A DNA stretch of 64,000 nucleotides, from contig JAEHOE010000012.1 in the NCBI GenBank assembly GCA_016858145.1, forward strand, positions 1,054,001 to 1,118,000, in the 5' to 3' direction. This document shows positions 23,142 to 34,999 of this stretch, one piece after another; position 1 is the first letter of the stretch, and every line of letters begins with the position of its first letter. The position numbers and the translations under genes are program-made. The DNA comes from Edaphochlamys debaryana. Lineage: Eukaryota; Chlorophyta; Chlorophyceae; Chlamydomonadales. The notes beneath the pieces were generated by a model, which saw only the letters and a program-made list of their open reading frames with translations, ran no database searches and was not told the DNA's origin.

Positions 23142-25923
23142 TTAGAACGCCGCCGCCAGACCGCCCTGGCTCGGGGGGAAGAGGGCGTCGAGCTGCCTCC
23201 ACACGCAGCGGTGCAGCGTCATCCGCAGTGCCATGCCGCCCTTGACGGCGGGCGCAAGGATGAAGATGTTGGGGAAGGGCGGCATCACCGGCGAGATGCA
23301 GAGCAGCGGATCGGGTCCAAACTGCAGGAGGAGGGCACGGAGAGGAATGTATCATGACGTAGGAGCGTGCAGAGATGAGACGCCCTGGGGAATCCCTCCA
23401 AGAAACCTTGTTTATCCCGCAATCAGGCGCCGTACATTGCCTTCGGCCGGTCGCCAGCGCACCTGCCACAGCCCCGGCTTTACGGACTGGCTGGTGATGG
23501 AGATTGGGCCCTCGGGGGCCAGGACGCTGAGGGTGGGCTCGGTCTCCGCCACGGAGCGGAACATCAGGTTGGCGGCCCCCTGGGTGCCCTCGGCCGCCCA
23601 CCGCCGCAGCTCCCACACCCGCCGGCGGACGTGCGCCACCGCTTGCCTGCAGGGGGTGGGCATGAACCCGGTCAGCAGCAGAGCATGATGCCCAACCCTT
23701 GAGTCCGCAGAACTCCTGCCCCAGCTTTGCCTATCTGATCTGCTCCGTCTACACATCTCCGACCAACTGCAACAGGCAAGAGCTCCTAGGCCTTGCCTTG
23801 TCAAGTCGCGCCTCAGCAGCCCCGCCAGCCGCCCCAGGCTCAGATCCGCCGGCATGAGGCCCCCGCTCCGCAGGGGCTCCACGGCGTTCCCCAGGAACCC
23901 GACCGGCAGGGGCGGCTCCAAGCGCGGGCGCATGTTGGTCGCCCGCAGCAGCGTCATGGGGTGCGGCCGCCGAATGGGGGCGGAGTGCAGCAGCTGCGGC
24001 CAAGGCAGGTCCAGGTGTGAGCGGTTGCGTGACTACTCACTACGAGTCCGGATCTGAGTCTGATCGTGCCTCATGCCAGGGCGCACCCAGGAGTGCCACT
24101 GCTTGTCCAGGGAGCCCACCGCCCCACCTGCATCAGCCGTGCCACCAGGGCGTCGTTGGAGGACACCCACTCCACCCCCGCCAGCGGCCCGCCGGGGCCC
24201 TCACGCGCCCGCTCCTCGGTCAGCTCAGCGTTGGCGCGCCGCTTCAGGGCCGCAAGCGTGTCCGGCGAAAAGTACAAGCTGCGATCCTGAGGTCCGAAGG
24301 CGTGCAGCGCTTCCAGGCATAATCTCGAGGATACGGTCAGTGGACACACAGCGTGCCAGCGGCAGATCGCTCACCTCGGAGCCGCCGCCGCGCAGCAGCA
24401 AGTGCTTGACGGCTCTCATCACGATGCGCATCTTGCCGGCATTACTCATCTCCACGGCGCCATCCAGCGGGGGAACCCCGGGCGGAAGCTCCTCCAGCGC
24501 CAGGGCCTCGACCCGGGCGGGGTCGAACATGGGCGAGCGCCTGTCGGGCGGGGGCTGGGTCCGCAGCAGCACACGCCCCGGCGTGATGACCGCCCGGCCA
24601 TCGGCAGAGACGCTGGGCGTGGGAGCGCCTGTGGGAGAGAAGACGGTTGCGGGATTAAGTGTGTGCGTATTGTGGTGCGGTCGAGGACGTGCGTGCCATG
24701 CCGGAATGCCATCTCACGTCCTTCCACCCTTCCAAGCCCTACCGTGGGCGGCGGCCGCCTCCGTCTTGCCACTTTTGCCCCCTGCGCCGCCCTCGCCCTC
24801 GGCACGTGCGTAGGCGTCGGGGGATGCTCGGCAGAGGATGTCGTTGTAGGCGGCGGAGAAGTGGGACTGGCGGGGGTTGGGAAGCGGCGAGGGCGGGAAG
24901 GGAGCGCCGGGCGCCAGTTAGCAAGGAGCTACAGACTGCCTCCTTGCGTATGCTGCTCCTCAAAGCGTCTGGCAAGGATGTGCACCAAGTGCCCAGCTGG
25001 CTCCCAACCGACGACGCACCGCAAACGTCTGCAGAGCCTCAAAGTCCGCCAGGGCGTGCATGCACTTGATGCACAGCAGCGTGCCCCCGCCGGACAGGTA
25101 GACGCCGAAGACCGACAGCAGGGGCCGCTGGGAGGAGGATGGGGTGGTGCACAGTCATTCGCATCGGCAACGGGTCACGACTCCAGGCCAGGGGGCTTCA
25201 CGCCTTCACCCCTGCTCTCAAGGCTTCGCCAGCCAATGCGCTGCCAGTAGCGGCTCGACCGGCCCTAAGACAGGAGGAGCGCACTCATGATCTGCGCTGA
25301 ACGAGCAAGACGCCGCACACAAAAAACCCACCCTCTTGCGTGCTACAGCGGAGGGGTCCGTGGGAAAGGTTTTCTTGGCCCACGGCTCCCCCCCCAGGCC
25401 AGAGCCAGTCGCCTCGTCCATCGCCTCCTGCAGCTGGGACAGGCTGGCGGAGGTCGAGTACACGACGAGGCGCGCGCCCTCGTTGGTGCAAGCGACGTCA
25501 TAGGTGCGTCCGTCCTGCAGGGCGGGCGGAGGGCGGGCAGAGGGGGGGGAAGGCACGGTGCAAGCGAAGGGGTGGGTACCGAAGGAGGTAGGCTTGCGTC
25601 CACGGCCTTGTCCACGGCAAGGCACTACGTCGAACCGCCTGCGCGTCGTAGTTTGCTTGAAACCCACCCACCTTGCTCTCCTGCAGACGTCCGGAGAACT
25701 GGGGTAGTGTTGTGAGTGCGCAGCTGAGCGCCTCGCGGAGCAGCGGCACGGCGAGCGTCTCCCCGAGAAGGACTCGCAATCCGAACGCGGGGGCCGTGGA
25801 CAACGCCTGGTCTATGAGGGAGAGCGCGGGCTGCTGCTGAGCGCACTGCTTGCTCTCGCCCTGCACCAGCTCCTTGCTCCGCTTGCGAAGGTTTGGCAAA
25901 GCCATCGGCGGACATCGCGCCAT
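23142..25923 (-). CDS. BAHD-type (HXXXD) acyltransferase, copy 2
   Basis: Inverted paralogue of the 6.6-9.5 kb gene. Nine exons: 25672-25923, 25332-25514, 25020-25127, 24743-24866, 24375-24628, 24128-24286, 23797-23993, 23463-23646, 23142-23321; 546 residues, every intron in the same place and phase as copy 1. HXXXD motif is HALAD in the context IKCMHALADFEALQTF; DFGWG is again absent (FGPDPLL instead). Exon 5 is almost identical in DNA to copy 1 for its first half and then diverges sharply, suggesting gene conversion or divergent selection on a substrate loop. The intron after the exon 23797-23993 starts with GC (AAG|GCAAGG), a GC-AG intron. Start ATG at 25923 aligns with copy 1 (both MAR). 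Confidence 0.85.
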
Positions 25924-26520
25924 CCTGCGGCCGGGCCACTGCGCCCCGATTCTCTGCCGCACTGGTTGGCTTGTTTCCTGTCGCGTCGACCGCCAGCTCA
26001 ATCTGTCTTTGCCGCAAGTGGTGTGGTAAGCGGCAGCAGTTAGGTCTATGAGAAGCAGAGCTCGCTCCCTCGCAAAACGCCGCTATCAGAGCTTTCCACC
26101 TGTTGCAGCCAAGCCCCTGGGACCTCGCTGCACGGTTCGTGAGTGTTGTGGCCGATGTGAAGCGTTCGCTCGTCAGTCACATCGCGTTGGGCAGCAGTTA
26201 GCTGGGGCCCCGCTAGGCTGCTCTCATACGCCCTCTGATGCGTGTTTGCAGTGCACAGCTGCATGAGGTCGCAGACTCACGCGGAGCAGCCTGCGACAGC
26301 TCCACTTGCACCAACAGGATGGATGGGCAAGTGAGGCCTCCCCATCGAAGTCGTTGTTCGCAAACTTACAAGTGGGGCAGACAACGCGGCCTGATACGCA
26401 ACGCGCCCGCAACAAGCACGACCCTGTACGTGCGCCCTTCCCATACCCCTCCTGCAGCCACCTGCCTCCAACCACCTGCCTCAATCCACCTCGCCTTACT
26501 CGCCTCTGCTTTCCGCCGCG
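25924..26520. other. BAHD-2 upstream region and PIMT 3' UTR
   Basis: No exon supported. Plus-strand ttaca at 26366-26370 is a minus-strand TGTAA about 150 bases after the PIMT stop, its likely polyadenylation signal. The remainder should hold the BAHD-2 promoter. Confidence 0.5.
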
Positions 26521-28602
26521 TCACAGCGGCCGCTCCGCGTTTGGCGGCGCCAGGGGCGGCAGCTTGACCTCCCGCACGGGGCTGACAGACAGGGAGCCGT
26601 CGGCCGCCTTGTCCACTACCGACAGCGTCTGGGGGCGGGTCGCGGGACCAACGAAGGCAGGTGGTGGGGCCTACATACCTGACTTGTCTGCGACCTGAAG
26701 GACTGGGGCCACAGTGGCCACGGGCAGGCCCACAGCGCATGAAGAGGGGTCCCAAACGGACTTGAGAATCAGGTCCTGCCCCTCCTTCCCCACATCCCCA
26801 AGCTGCCCCAGCACGCGGCGCTCCCTCACCTGCAGGCCCACGGGGGGCCCCAGCGCAAGCACCATGCGCCCCCCCGGCCGCAGCAGCGCCGCCAGCTGCG
26901 GAGGCACCTGCCGCGCGGTGGCGCCCACGTGGATGGCATCGAATAGCGGGGCGGGGCCCGCGTCCGCCTGCTCACGGCCGGCATCCGCAGGTAGCGCAAC
27001 TGCCGCGGAGAGCACTACCTCTGCGAGGCAGGTTGAGGTAGGGGATCTGGTGGTCAGATGTCGAAAGGCGTCCGAAAGCATGCCCAGACCCCAAGCTGTG
27101 CTGAGCGCTGTGCCGGGAGGGCGGCGCCAGCAGCGGTGTAAGCCCCATGCCCTACAGCGGCCGGAAAAGCGTCGAGGTATACGGCAACATGTCGGACCCA
27201 CCGTCGAGGACGTTCCCGTGGCAGAGCTCGATGTTGTGGACTCGGACCCTCGTGACGCCGTCCCGAGGCTGGCCGCCCTGCGCGTGTTGCTGGATGCCGC
27301 CCAGAATGACGGAAAGGGTTCGCGCCAGGACCCAGCTGTGGACAGACACAGAGAACGGGGGACAGGAGGAACCAAGGGCTCGGAGGGAAGGCGGCAGGTC
27401 CTCGTCAAACGGCCGCCGCAGCCCACTACCAAGGGTCGGACCCAACAACAACCGTCGTCGACACGCTTGCTCGTGCTCCAGACCCGCCCCCCTCACCCCG
27501 CGTGCTCCACCAGCCGCTGGTGTCGCTCCAGCGCCACCACCCGCCCCGAGGGGCCCACCATGAGGGACAGACACGCAGCCACGTACCCTGAGCCTGGGGG
27601 CGGGGATAAGGGGCCGGGGAAGGAGGGTTGGGGGTACACAGCCGTTGCCGGTCGCCCGGACCTCAGCTGACTCTGCCACCCGCGACACTCGGCTAGAGGC
27701 CTCCCCGTTGGACCTCGTGGGGCCGCTCGCACGCCCGTCGTGGGGTTGGCAGCCTCTTTGCCGCAACCCGCTAGCCCCCAACTCAACATGTTCTCAACAG
27801 AACAGCCCTGACCTCCGCTGGCTACCCATGCTACAGCGCCCAGCACCGCCCCGCCCTCACCCCCACCCTCGCCCCTCACCAGCCCCCACGTCCATGGCCG
27901 CCGCCCCCGGCAGCGCGTGCCCCGCCAGCAGCTCCAGCGCCTCGGCGTGCAGCGAGGGGGAGGAGATGGTCTGGCCCTGGCCGATGGCCACCTGGCTGTC
28001 CTGCGGGCGGCACATGGGGAGGAAGCGGCCAGGAGAGAGGGCGCAACCTGGTCTGAAACGCTGTCTAGCAAGCCCTGCCACCGAGACGACTATCGGCCAG
28101 GATTACCAGATTGATCGCTACCGGGTGCCACGCCGGGATTGGCTCCCGTGAAGACGGGAGGTGGCAACAGGTTTACAAATCGGGAAGCGCCTCGCCCGCA
28201 CGCACCGAGTAGGCTTGCAGCACCTGCGCCGGCAGGCCCCAGTGCGTGGCCGTGAAGTCACGACGGTCCACCGCCCGCAGCACCAACTCCACACCAGGCG
28301 TCCTGACCACGCCGTTCTGAACAAGATAGTTCACCAGCGCATCCTGGGGAGCAGGCGGGGGTAACGAGGAGTGTGCCGTTTGGGCGTGAGGTGTTGGGAC
28401 TTGGGAGCGACGGGTAACGGCCCGCAGGCTCGGGATGATGGGCGAGGAGTGGATGGGCGTGAGGATTGGGCGCAGGAAGCGCGCTGCATAAGCCAAGACC
28501 AACCTGGGAGTCGTGGCTGAAGCTGACTACGCCCTGTGAGGCGGCGGACGTGGACAGCGCCCTGACTACGGTGCGGTGTAGGCGGCGGGACTGCGCCAAC
28601 AT
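26521..28602 (-). CDS. protein-L-isoaspartate O-methyltransferase
   Basis: Repair enzyme that methylates L-isoaspartyl residues of damaged proteins using S-adenosylmethionine. Seven exons: 28504-28602, 28206-28343, 27880-28000, 27497-27593, 27202-27335, 26830-27020, 26521-26628; 295 residues. Family landmarks in order: AVDRRDF near residue 60, DSQVAIGQGQTISSPSLHA (80-98), SAM-binding MDVGAGSGYVAA (115-126), LFDAIHVGATARQVPPQLA, LLRPGGRMVLALGPPVGLQ, then TLSVVDKAADGSLSVSPV. The N-terminus MLAQSRRLHRTVVRALSTS looks like a mitochondrial or plastid targeting peptide (inference), making it longer than the roughly 230-residue cytosolic enzymes. Exon 5 begins at CACAG|C in phase 2; the more obvious downstream acceptor breaks the frame. 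Divergent from the HDAC-like gene. Confidence 0.9.
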
Positions 28603-29222
28603 CGTGGATTCAACAGCCAGCCGGCGCTTCGGACGCTGCTACCGGCTCGCCCTCAACGACGCGGCCCAAGAGAAAGCAACACTGCCAGCGGACGACCCCT
28701 TTGACTCGATGCTGGGCGTGTCAAGTCCGGGGCACAAGTTCGCCGAGGCGGGCGGGAGCGGGGGAAAGCGGGGGCTGGAGGCGGGGGGCCAGGCTGGCGA
28801 GGGGCGCGTGCCGACAGCGCACGACCCAGCTCCTCGGCCCGCAGCGCGTGGCGGCTGAAGATTGGATACAGCGAGAAGGATCGCTAAGCTAGAGGGGTAT
28901 CGGGGAAGGGTGAAACGCGGGGGCGTGCCAGCTTGCGGGTGCCGGATGTAATGGAAGCTCGGCTGTCGGCGCGGGAATCCGCAAGGGTCAATCGCTGTCC
29001 TATGTGCGCCGTTGAGTATCGTGTACACGCTGCTGGGTCCTGGTCCCGCGTTGATGGGCCCCCAATCCGGGGAGCTGAGTTGGCCATCGCGCTTGAGTTA
29101 GCCGTCACCGCGCTGCAGGAGACATACCTGACAGGCCCACCTTTATATACTAGCCATCGCCAGCAACAGGAGATGTTGAGACGTTGACTGGCAGCTGCAG
29201 CACGCAAAAGACCCTTCAGGCT
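28603..29222. promoter_or_regulatory. divergent promoter region of PIMT and HDAC-like genes
   Basis: 620 bases between two divergent ATGs. A TATA-like element ctttatatac at 29141-29150 lies about 80 bases before the HDAC-like start and fits a core promoter on the plus strand. No matching element was seen for the PIMT side. Confidence 0.45.
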
Positions 29223-32200
29223 ATGTCTGCCCCCGTGCTCTCTGCACGCGTGGGCTGGAGGCATCGTCCTATCACAGAGCCCGGCGCCGCTGGGTTCCTT
29301 GGGCGCCGGCGAGCACCAGTCTCAGCGCATCGCCGAGTAGTTGCTACCCCAGTCGCTAGCGCACGCGCCGAGCCCCACCAACAAGCCCACGAACCGCTAT
29401 CAACGAGCGACTGGCACATTCGTGACGATGACATCGATGAGGAGGACACTGACGACCTCGACGCGTTGACATCGTCGGCCACGGAGGATGAATTCGAGCC
29501 CCCGCCCCTCCCGGCCTCCGTGTGTGACCTCTTAAGCGAGGTCATCAGCAGCGTAGCTGCTCAGCAGGCAACAGCAAGCGACTCGTTCGATGTAGTGCCC
29601 CCGGTCAAGGCGTCTTGCTGCGGGGTGAGTCAGGGGTATGCACGGCCGGGATGGATGCCCAAGCGCCCCGGGCCCGGGCTCGGCAGGCACGCCTCAGCCT
29701 TGACCGGCGGCACCTTGAGCCTTGTACCTTGTAGCGCTGCTGACCTCCTGCTATGACTCCCCCCTCTCATCCAGCCCTACGAGACCCCTCCCGTCTCCAC
29801 CCACCACATGCTACCGACCACACCTAAACCGCCCTCCACTCTCTTCTCTTCCTTCCCATCCCCGCTTTCTCCCTACCCCCAGGGTCACGCCGCGGGCGCC
29901 AAGGCGGCTGCCTACCGGCGACTCACCTTCTGCACCAACTGCTGCCGCCCGCTGTCGGACCCGCAAGAGGCCTGCACGGGCTGCGGCCACCGCCGCTCCC
30001 ATGACGCTGAGATCCTGGGCGATCCGCGCGCATGGGCCGAGGCCTACGCCGCCCAGCTGACGGCACAGCAGGCAGCCGACGCTGCCGCCGAGGCAGCGGC
30101 GCAGGCGCAGGTGCTGACGCGCGGAAAGCTGATGGGGTCGGCGGCTGGCGGCGGCGCGGGGCCGGCCGGCGGCCGCGTGCTCCTGGCCGCGGATGAGCGC
30201 ATGCTGCTGCACCGCACCTCGCTGCCGCCCTACCCGGGACGGTGAGGGGGGCCGGGGAGGAGGCGCACGGAGCCCGGGCTAGGGCGACGGTGTGTGTAAG
30301 GGCTTGCGGTGTTCAGAAGCGGCCCGTGCTCTCGGCAACACGGAAACAGAGCTGGGTTTGAGCCTTCCGGATGTGCCTTGGACATGTGCGGTGGGGTCCT
30401 CTTTGCTCGTGCAACGTCACGCCCTGCCTGACACCCCCCCGCCCGCTCCCTGCCCTCCCCGCCCCAGGCCCGAGCGGCTGCAGGCCATCATGTCCCGCCT
30501 CCACTCCTCGGGCCTCATGTCCCGCTGCCGCCTGCTGCCCTGCCGCCCGGCCAACGAGCTCGAGCTCCTGCGCGTCCACAGCCCCGCGCTCATCGCAGCC
30601 GTGCGCGCCATGCCGGCGACCGCGCCCGCAGCCCCGGCCGCCAGCTCGACGGCCCCGAACGCTGCGGCCTCATCCGCGCAGCCACAGCCTCAAGCGCAGG
30701 CAGCCGCCACGGCACCCTCGCGCACGCCCGCGCTCGCGCCGCGGCCCACGCTGCCGCCCTCGCCCGTGCTCCCAGTCACCACCGCGCCGGCGGCCGTGGC
30801 GCCGGCGGGGTCCTCCGTGTCGGCGATTGGCCGGCCAGGCCAGGAGGCGACGGCGGTGTGCTTCTGCCCCGACACGCTTTACAACTCCCACACGCGGACT
30901 GCGGCGCTGCTGGCGGCGGGGGCGGCGGCGGACGTGGGCTCGGCGCTGGCGGCGGGCCGGGTTGACCGGGCCATGGCGGTGCTGAGGCCGCCGGGCGCGC
31001 AGGTGGGTTGTCAGGAGGGGTACTGATACTTCGAGGAGTGGGTTCCTGGCAGGGGTACTGGGCTGCATGACCTAGGGGCGCGGGGAACTGATAAAGCAGG
31101 AACCCCCACAGGCACAACAGGCCCAAGTTAAACCGTCTCATTGCGCCCCGCTCCGCCTGCTCCCCCCCTCCAGGCCGGCGTTGACGTGGCGCGCGGCGGC
31201 TGCTACCTGAACAACATTGCGGTGGCGGCCGCGGCGGCGCTGGCGGGCGGCGCACAGAAGGTCATGGTCGTGGACTGGTGGGTGTTAGGTCACGGCTGCG
31301 GATGCTAGCGATGTGGGCTGTAGTATTGGGGTGGTGGGGCTCAGCCTAGGAGGGCCGGCGAGGATCCCGAGCCAACACAGTCCGCCTCCCAACCCCAGGG
31401 ACGTGCACCACGGCCGCGGCACGGCCGAGATCTTCGCCGATGACCCTCGCGTGCTGGTGCTGGATATGCATCGGTACGACAGGTGAGATCCCGGGGCTGC
31501 CTGAGGGGGCGCCTCGGACTGCTGACGTGCGTTGCATGGGCCGCCCGTGTGACAGGCCCCTCGCACATTGGCCCTTCTCCTCACCCCAACACGTCCACGC
31601 CGAATTGCCGCAACCCTTTTGTCTTCCGTCTCACCTGGCCTGTCACCCAGCTCCTCAGCCCCCTTCGCCACCCTCGCCAACACGTCCCAGACGACATAGC
31701 CCCTGTCCCCCTTCAACACCCATTTCACCCCTCCTTCCTCTCCCTGTCTCCCCCCTCTCTCTCCCTTCCCTTCCCTCCCACCCAGCGACACGTACCCCGG
31801 CTCCGGCGCCATCGACGACGTGGGCTTGGGCCGCGGCGAGGGCTTCACGCTCAACGTGGCGTTCGGCTCCGCGGGGGTCACGGACGGCGACCTGCTGTCG
31901 GCGGCGCTGCACGTGGTGCTGCCCGTGGCGCACCAGTTCAGGCCGGGGGTGGTGCTGGTGGCGGCGGGCTTCGGAGCGCTCAAGGGCGACCCCGTGGGTG
32001 AGCAGGCGGGCCCCGGGGCTGGGGCGGGGGGGGGGGGTCGGGGGGCCGAGGCGCGGAGGGCCGACAAGTTGGCGGTTTGGAAGCCGAGGCGGGGCTGGAG
32101 CTGGCACGCATCGCATGGCGCTCTGACCTCCACGACGGCCATTCCCGCCCCACCCGCTTCCTTTAGGCGGCTGCTCCTGCTCCCCGGCCGTGTTCGCCCA

Positions 32201-33572
32201 CCTGACGCACCTGCTGGCCTCCGTGGGGGCGCCGGTGGGCCTGCTGCTGGAGGGCGGCTACAACCTGGACGCCACGGCGGCGGCGGTGGAGGGCTGCGCG
32301 CGCGTGCTGCTGGGCGAGGCGCCGCCGCCGCTGCCGGGGCCGTGGGCCACCACGGGCGCTGGCTGGCTGGGCATCATGAACGCCATGCAGGTGGGTGGCG
32401 CTGGGGACGGGGCCACGGGACGGGGCTGGCAGCAGTTGATGTGGGTCGATGTGGGTCGGCCGGGATTGGGAGGAGGATTGCATGTGAGGACCACGTAGGC
32501 ACAAGCGGTGGGCGTGCATCTCAATGGTGGCTCTCGCTGCCGAGGAAAAGCGCAGGCCGTCAAACAACGCTTGCGTCAGCCGCGGCGCCGCCCTGACGTC
32601 TCCTCCGCCCGCTGTCCCGCGCCCCAGATCCACTCCCAGTACTGGTCCGCGCTGCACCCGCTCTCCTTCAACGGCTGGGCGGCGGCCATCGACGACCAGG
32701 AGCGCCGCTCGCGCACGGACCGGGGCCCGCCCGCGGCCCAGCACCAGGCACAGGAGGAGGCGGTGCTCGACCCAGAGCACTCGACCCACCACGGCCACCA
32801 CCACGGGGCTGGCCACCACCACGGGACCGGGCACGACCAGCACGCCCACACGGCGACGCCGCAGCCGAAGCCGCGCCCCGCCAGCCCGCCGTCCGCGTCC
32901 TTCGGCGCCCTGAGCGGCCCCAACGGCGGCTGGGAGGAGGCATACGACCCCATCCCGGGCAGCGGCAGCGGCAGCGACTCGGAGGACGAGGTCGATACGG
33001 CGGCGCTGGCGGCGGCGGCGGCCATGCTGCGCGAGCGGCGCAACGGCGGCGGCGTGGAGCCGGCGGAGCCGGAGGCCGACCCGGGCTGGGCGCATTCGCA
33101 GGGCGACATGAGCGGGTACGGCGAGGCGGGGGCTGACGTCAGCGCGGAGGAGCTGCTGGATGCGTTCCTGGGCTCGTGGGCCCGCGGCCCCGGCAGCCGG
33201 TCCTTCGATGAGGTGGACGTGGCCGGTGCGGGTGTGGGTGTGGGCACCAGCGCGGGCCTATCCGGCCTGGGCGCGATGGGGCATGGCAGCAGCAGCAGCG
33301 GAGGCAACGGCGCCAGCAGCGGAGCCAGCGGCAGCGACGGGAACGGCAACGGCAACGGACACATCACGAGCGGCGATGCGGACATTGCGGCGGGCGTGGG
33401 CGTGTCGGTGGCGGGCATGAGCCACGGCAACGGCGGCGGCGCGGCGGCCCGGGCGCAGCAGGCCGCCGCCGCCGCCGCGTCCGCCAAGGCCGGGGTGGGC
33501 ATGAAAGTCCTGCGCGCCGCCCCGGTGCTCACGACGGTGAGCTCGGGCGAGGAGGACGCTGACAGGGTCTGA
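29223..33572 (+). CDS. class II-like histone deacetylase homologue, probably inactive
   Basis: Member of the arginase/deacetylase fold family, nearest in style to plant class II HDACs. Eight exons: 29223-29624, 29883-30241, 30468-31002, 31174-31277, 31399-31482, 31786-31997, 32167-32390, 32628-33572; 954 residues. Order: acidic N-terminus; zinc-ribbon-like CxxC...CxxC ([20 protein letters not shown]); deacetylase domain about residues 245-640 interrupted by an Ala/Pro/Thr insert; low-complexity tail with a His-rich patch (691-714). Zinc ligands D468 and H470 (DVHHGRGT) and Y597 (LEGGYNL) are kept, but the family's RPPGHHA is RPPGAQA (A431, Q432) and the third ligand Asp is Gly ([11 protein letters not shown]558). 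So a pseudoenzyme or binding protein is likely. An in-frame upstream TTG is not taken as start. TGTAA at 34941-34945. Confidence 0.85.
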
Positions 33573-34940
33573 GACCTGGCGATTTGGAAGGTTGCGTGTG
33601 CCGGCCACGTTGCGGTTGTCGGACATGGGAATGGATGGGGGTGGGGGAACGGGGGGAGGGCTGGGAGGAGGGCGTACAGGGCATGCGGTGAGGCCACTGG
33701 AATGGCCGCAATGGCATGGCGGCATGGGGGTGGGAAGATGGAAGCGAGGGTCGGCGCCAGAACGTATTGCCGTTAGCGGCTGGGTTTCAACTTGTGGTTA
33801 GGCGCTGCCTTTGAAGGGGCGCCCTTCTGCTGCTGGGCCGTCGTGTTCACGGGAAGGCCTCTTTGTCGGCGCTGGCCCTGTTGACAGGGTTACCAATATT
33901 TGTTCAATCGGGACTCACACTCCCGACTGTGGGTGTCGCTCCTTAGTCGCCCGGCTGCTGTGGCCAGGGTAAGTGCTAGTAGTTCTTCCTTTGAACGGTG
34001 TGATATTGCCTTTGGCAGGAACTGTCTAGAGGGGCTCTGTGCTTGCCCCTGTTTCCTTTTAGCCTGTCATGGAGGGACTGGCACTGTTGGTGGGCCCCGG
34101 CTGGTTTCGAGCCGGTAGCCGTGTGGGTATGGCAAGAGAGAAAGCCACGATGGTCATAAGCGATGGGCAGTACATTGCGACAAGTGCTGGGGTCGTACAA
34201 CTTCCAGTCCGCAGCACAGTCCGTTGGTCCTGATACAATCAAGTCGTGTTTGCGGCGGTGCTTTGCAAGCCGCCGCGGCACATCATTCCACACCTATCAG
34301 TGGCTGGCGTTCTTGATAAGGGAGCTTTGGCGGAAGGGGCAAGCGCGAGGCTTGCCAGGGTTTGATGTTGACCCAGGTCGGGTTCGAGGGATCGAGGACA
34401 CTGTGCTGCCCTTTGCTGGGGTCTTCATCCTTTACTGGCCTGAGGTTGGTAGCTCGGAACAGGGTAGCGGGCGGACGCGCAGGAGTCGAGCGCAGTGGTC
34501 GCAAGACCGCCGGCGCTGATTGGCAAGCGGCACGGCGCCGGGAGCTCAGGCGTCTTTCTGGAGTCAGTGGGGCTGGAGTGGAGGCCGGAAGCGGAAGGCG
34601 AATGTATTCAGACTTTTGCCGGACTGGGGAGGACATTGGTGGTTGTTCGACTGCGACGGGCTGAGACTTGCTCGCGTGCCTTGTGTTGGGACGGCTTGCA
34701 GGAGGCTGAGGGCTCGGTGATGGCGGCTCGGAAGGTTTAAGGCAGGACACGGCAACGTGAGCGGCGGTGGAGGGCGTTGTGCCTTGGGGCCCATGGAGGA
34801 GCCCGTGGAAGACCGTGTGGAGTATCGTAGAAGCGCAAGTGCGTGTGAAGAAAGCTAGATTCGAAGAACTAATTGTAGGTACTCCATTTCCCTGATGCAG
34901 AACACGCCTGCGCAAGAACTGTTCCAGATGGCTTGGCGCC

Positions 34941-34945
34941 TGTAA
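34941..34945 (+). terminator. TGTAA polyadenylation signal, HDAC-like gene
   Basis: TGTAA is the standard polyadenylation signal of Chlamydomonas nuclear genes. It is a clear instance after the 33572 stop, placed just before the convergent signal of the neighbouring gene. Confidence 0.55.
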
Positions 34946-34994
34946 GGACGATCCAGTCTTCTCCCCGTGTGCAAGTTCCTGAGGCATTAACTGC

Positions 34995-34999
34995 TTACA
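34995..34999 (-). terminator. TGTAA polyadenylation signal, SNF2-Tudor-AP2 gene
   Basis: Minus-strand TGTAA (plus strand ttaca) about 175 bases downstream of the TAA at 35173-35175, a normal distance for this signal. Confidence 0.55.

Noticed and set aside
27202..27320. Frameshift in the PIMT gene at exon 5
   Set aside because: The downstream acceptor seemed to give a broken frame, but an acceptor at CACAG (exon start 27335) joins in the right phase and restores a PIMT-like sequence up to HNIELCHGNVLD.
26714..27670. 318-codon plus-strand open frame over the PIMT gene
   Set aside because: Antisense to conserved PIMT exons and introns and crosses their splice sites; no similarity to any family.
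29184..29222. Upstream start of the HDAC-like protein at 29184
   Set aside because: The codon there is TTG; the first ATG in frame is 29223. The same reasoning moved the starts of RAP-a, RAP-b and P450-2 to true ATGs.
30980..31200. HDAC active-site loss as an artefact of wrong splice sites
   Set aside because: All donor and acceptor options near the RPPG codons were checked by eye; none encodes the HH pair, and the second loss (Asp to Gly at residue 558) lies in the middle of another exon.
34370..34400. tRNA-like GGTTCGA box
   Set aside because: No acceptor stem or anticodon arm could be folded around it by eye; it lies in the HDAC-like 3' UTR.
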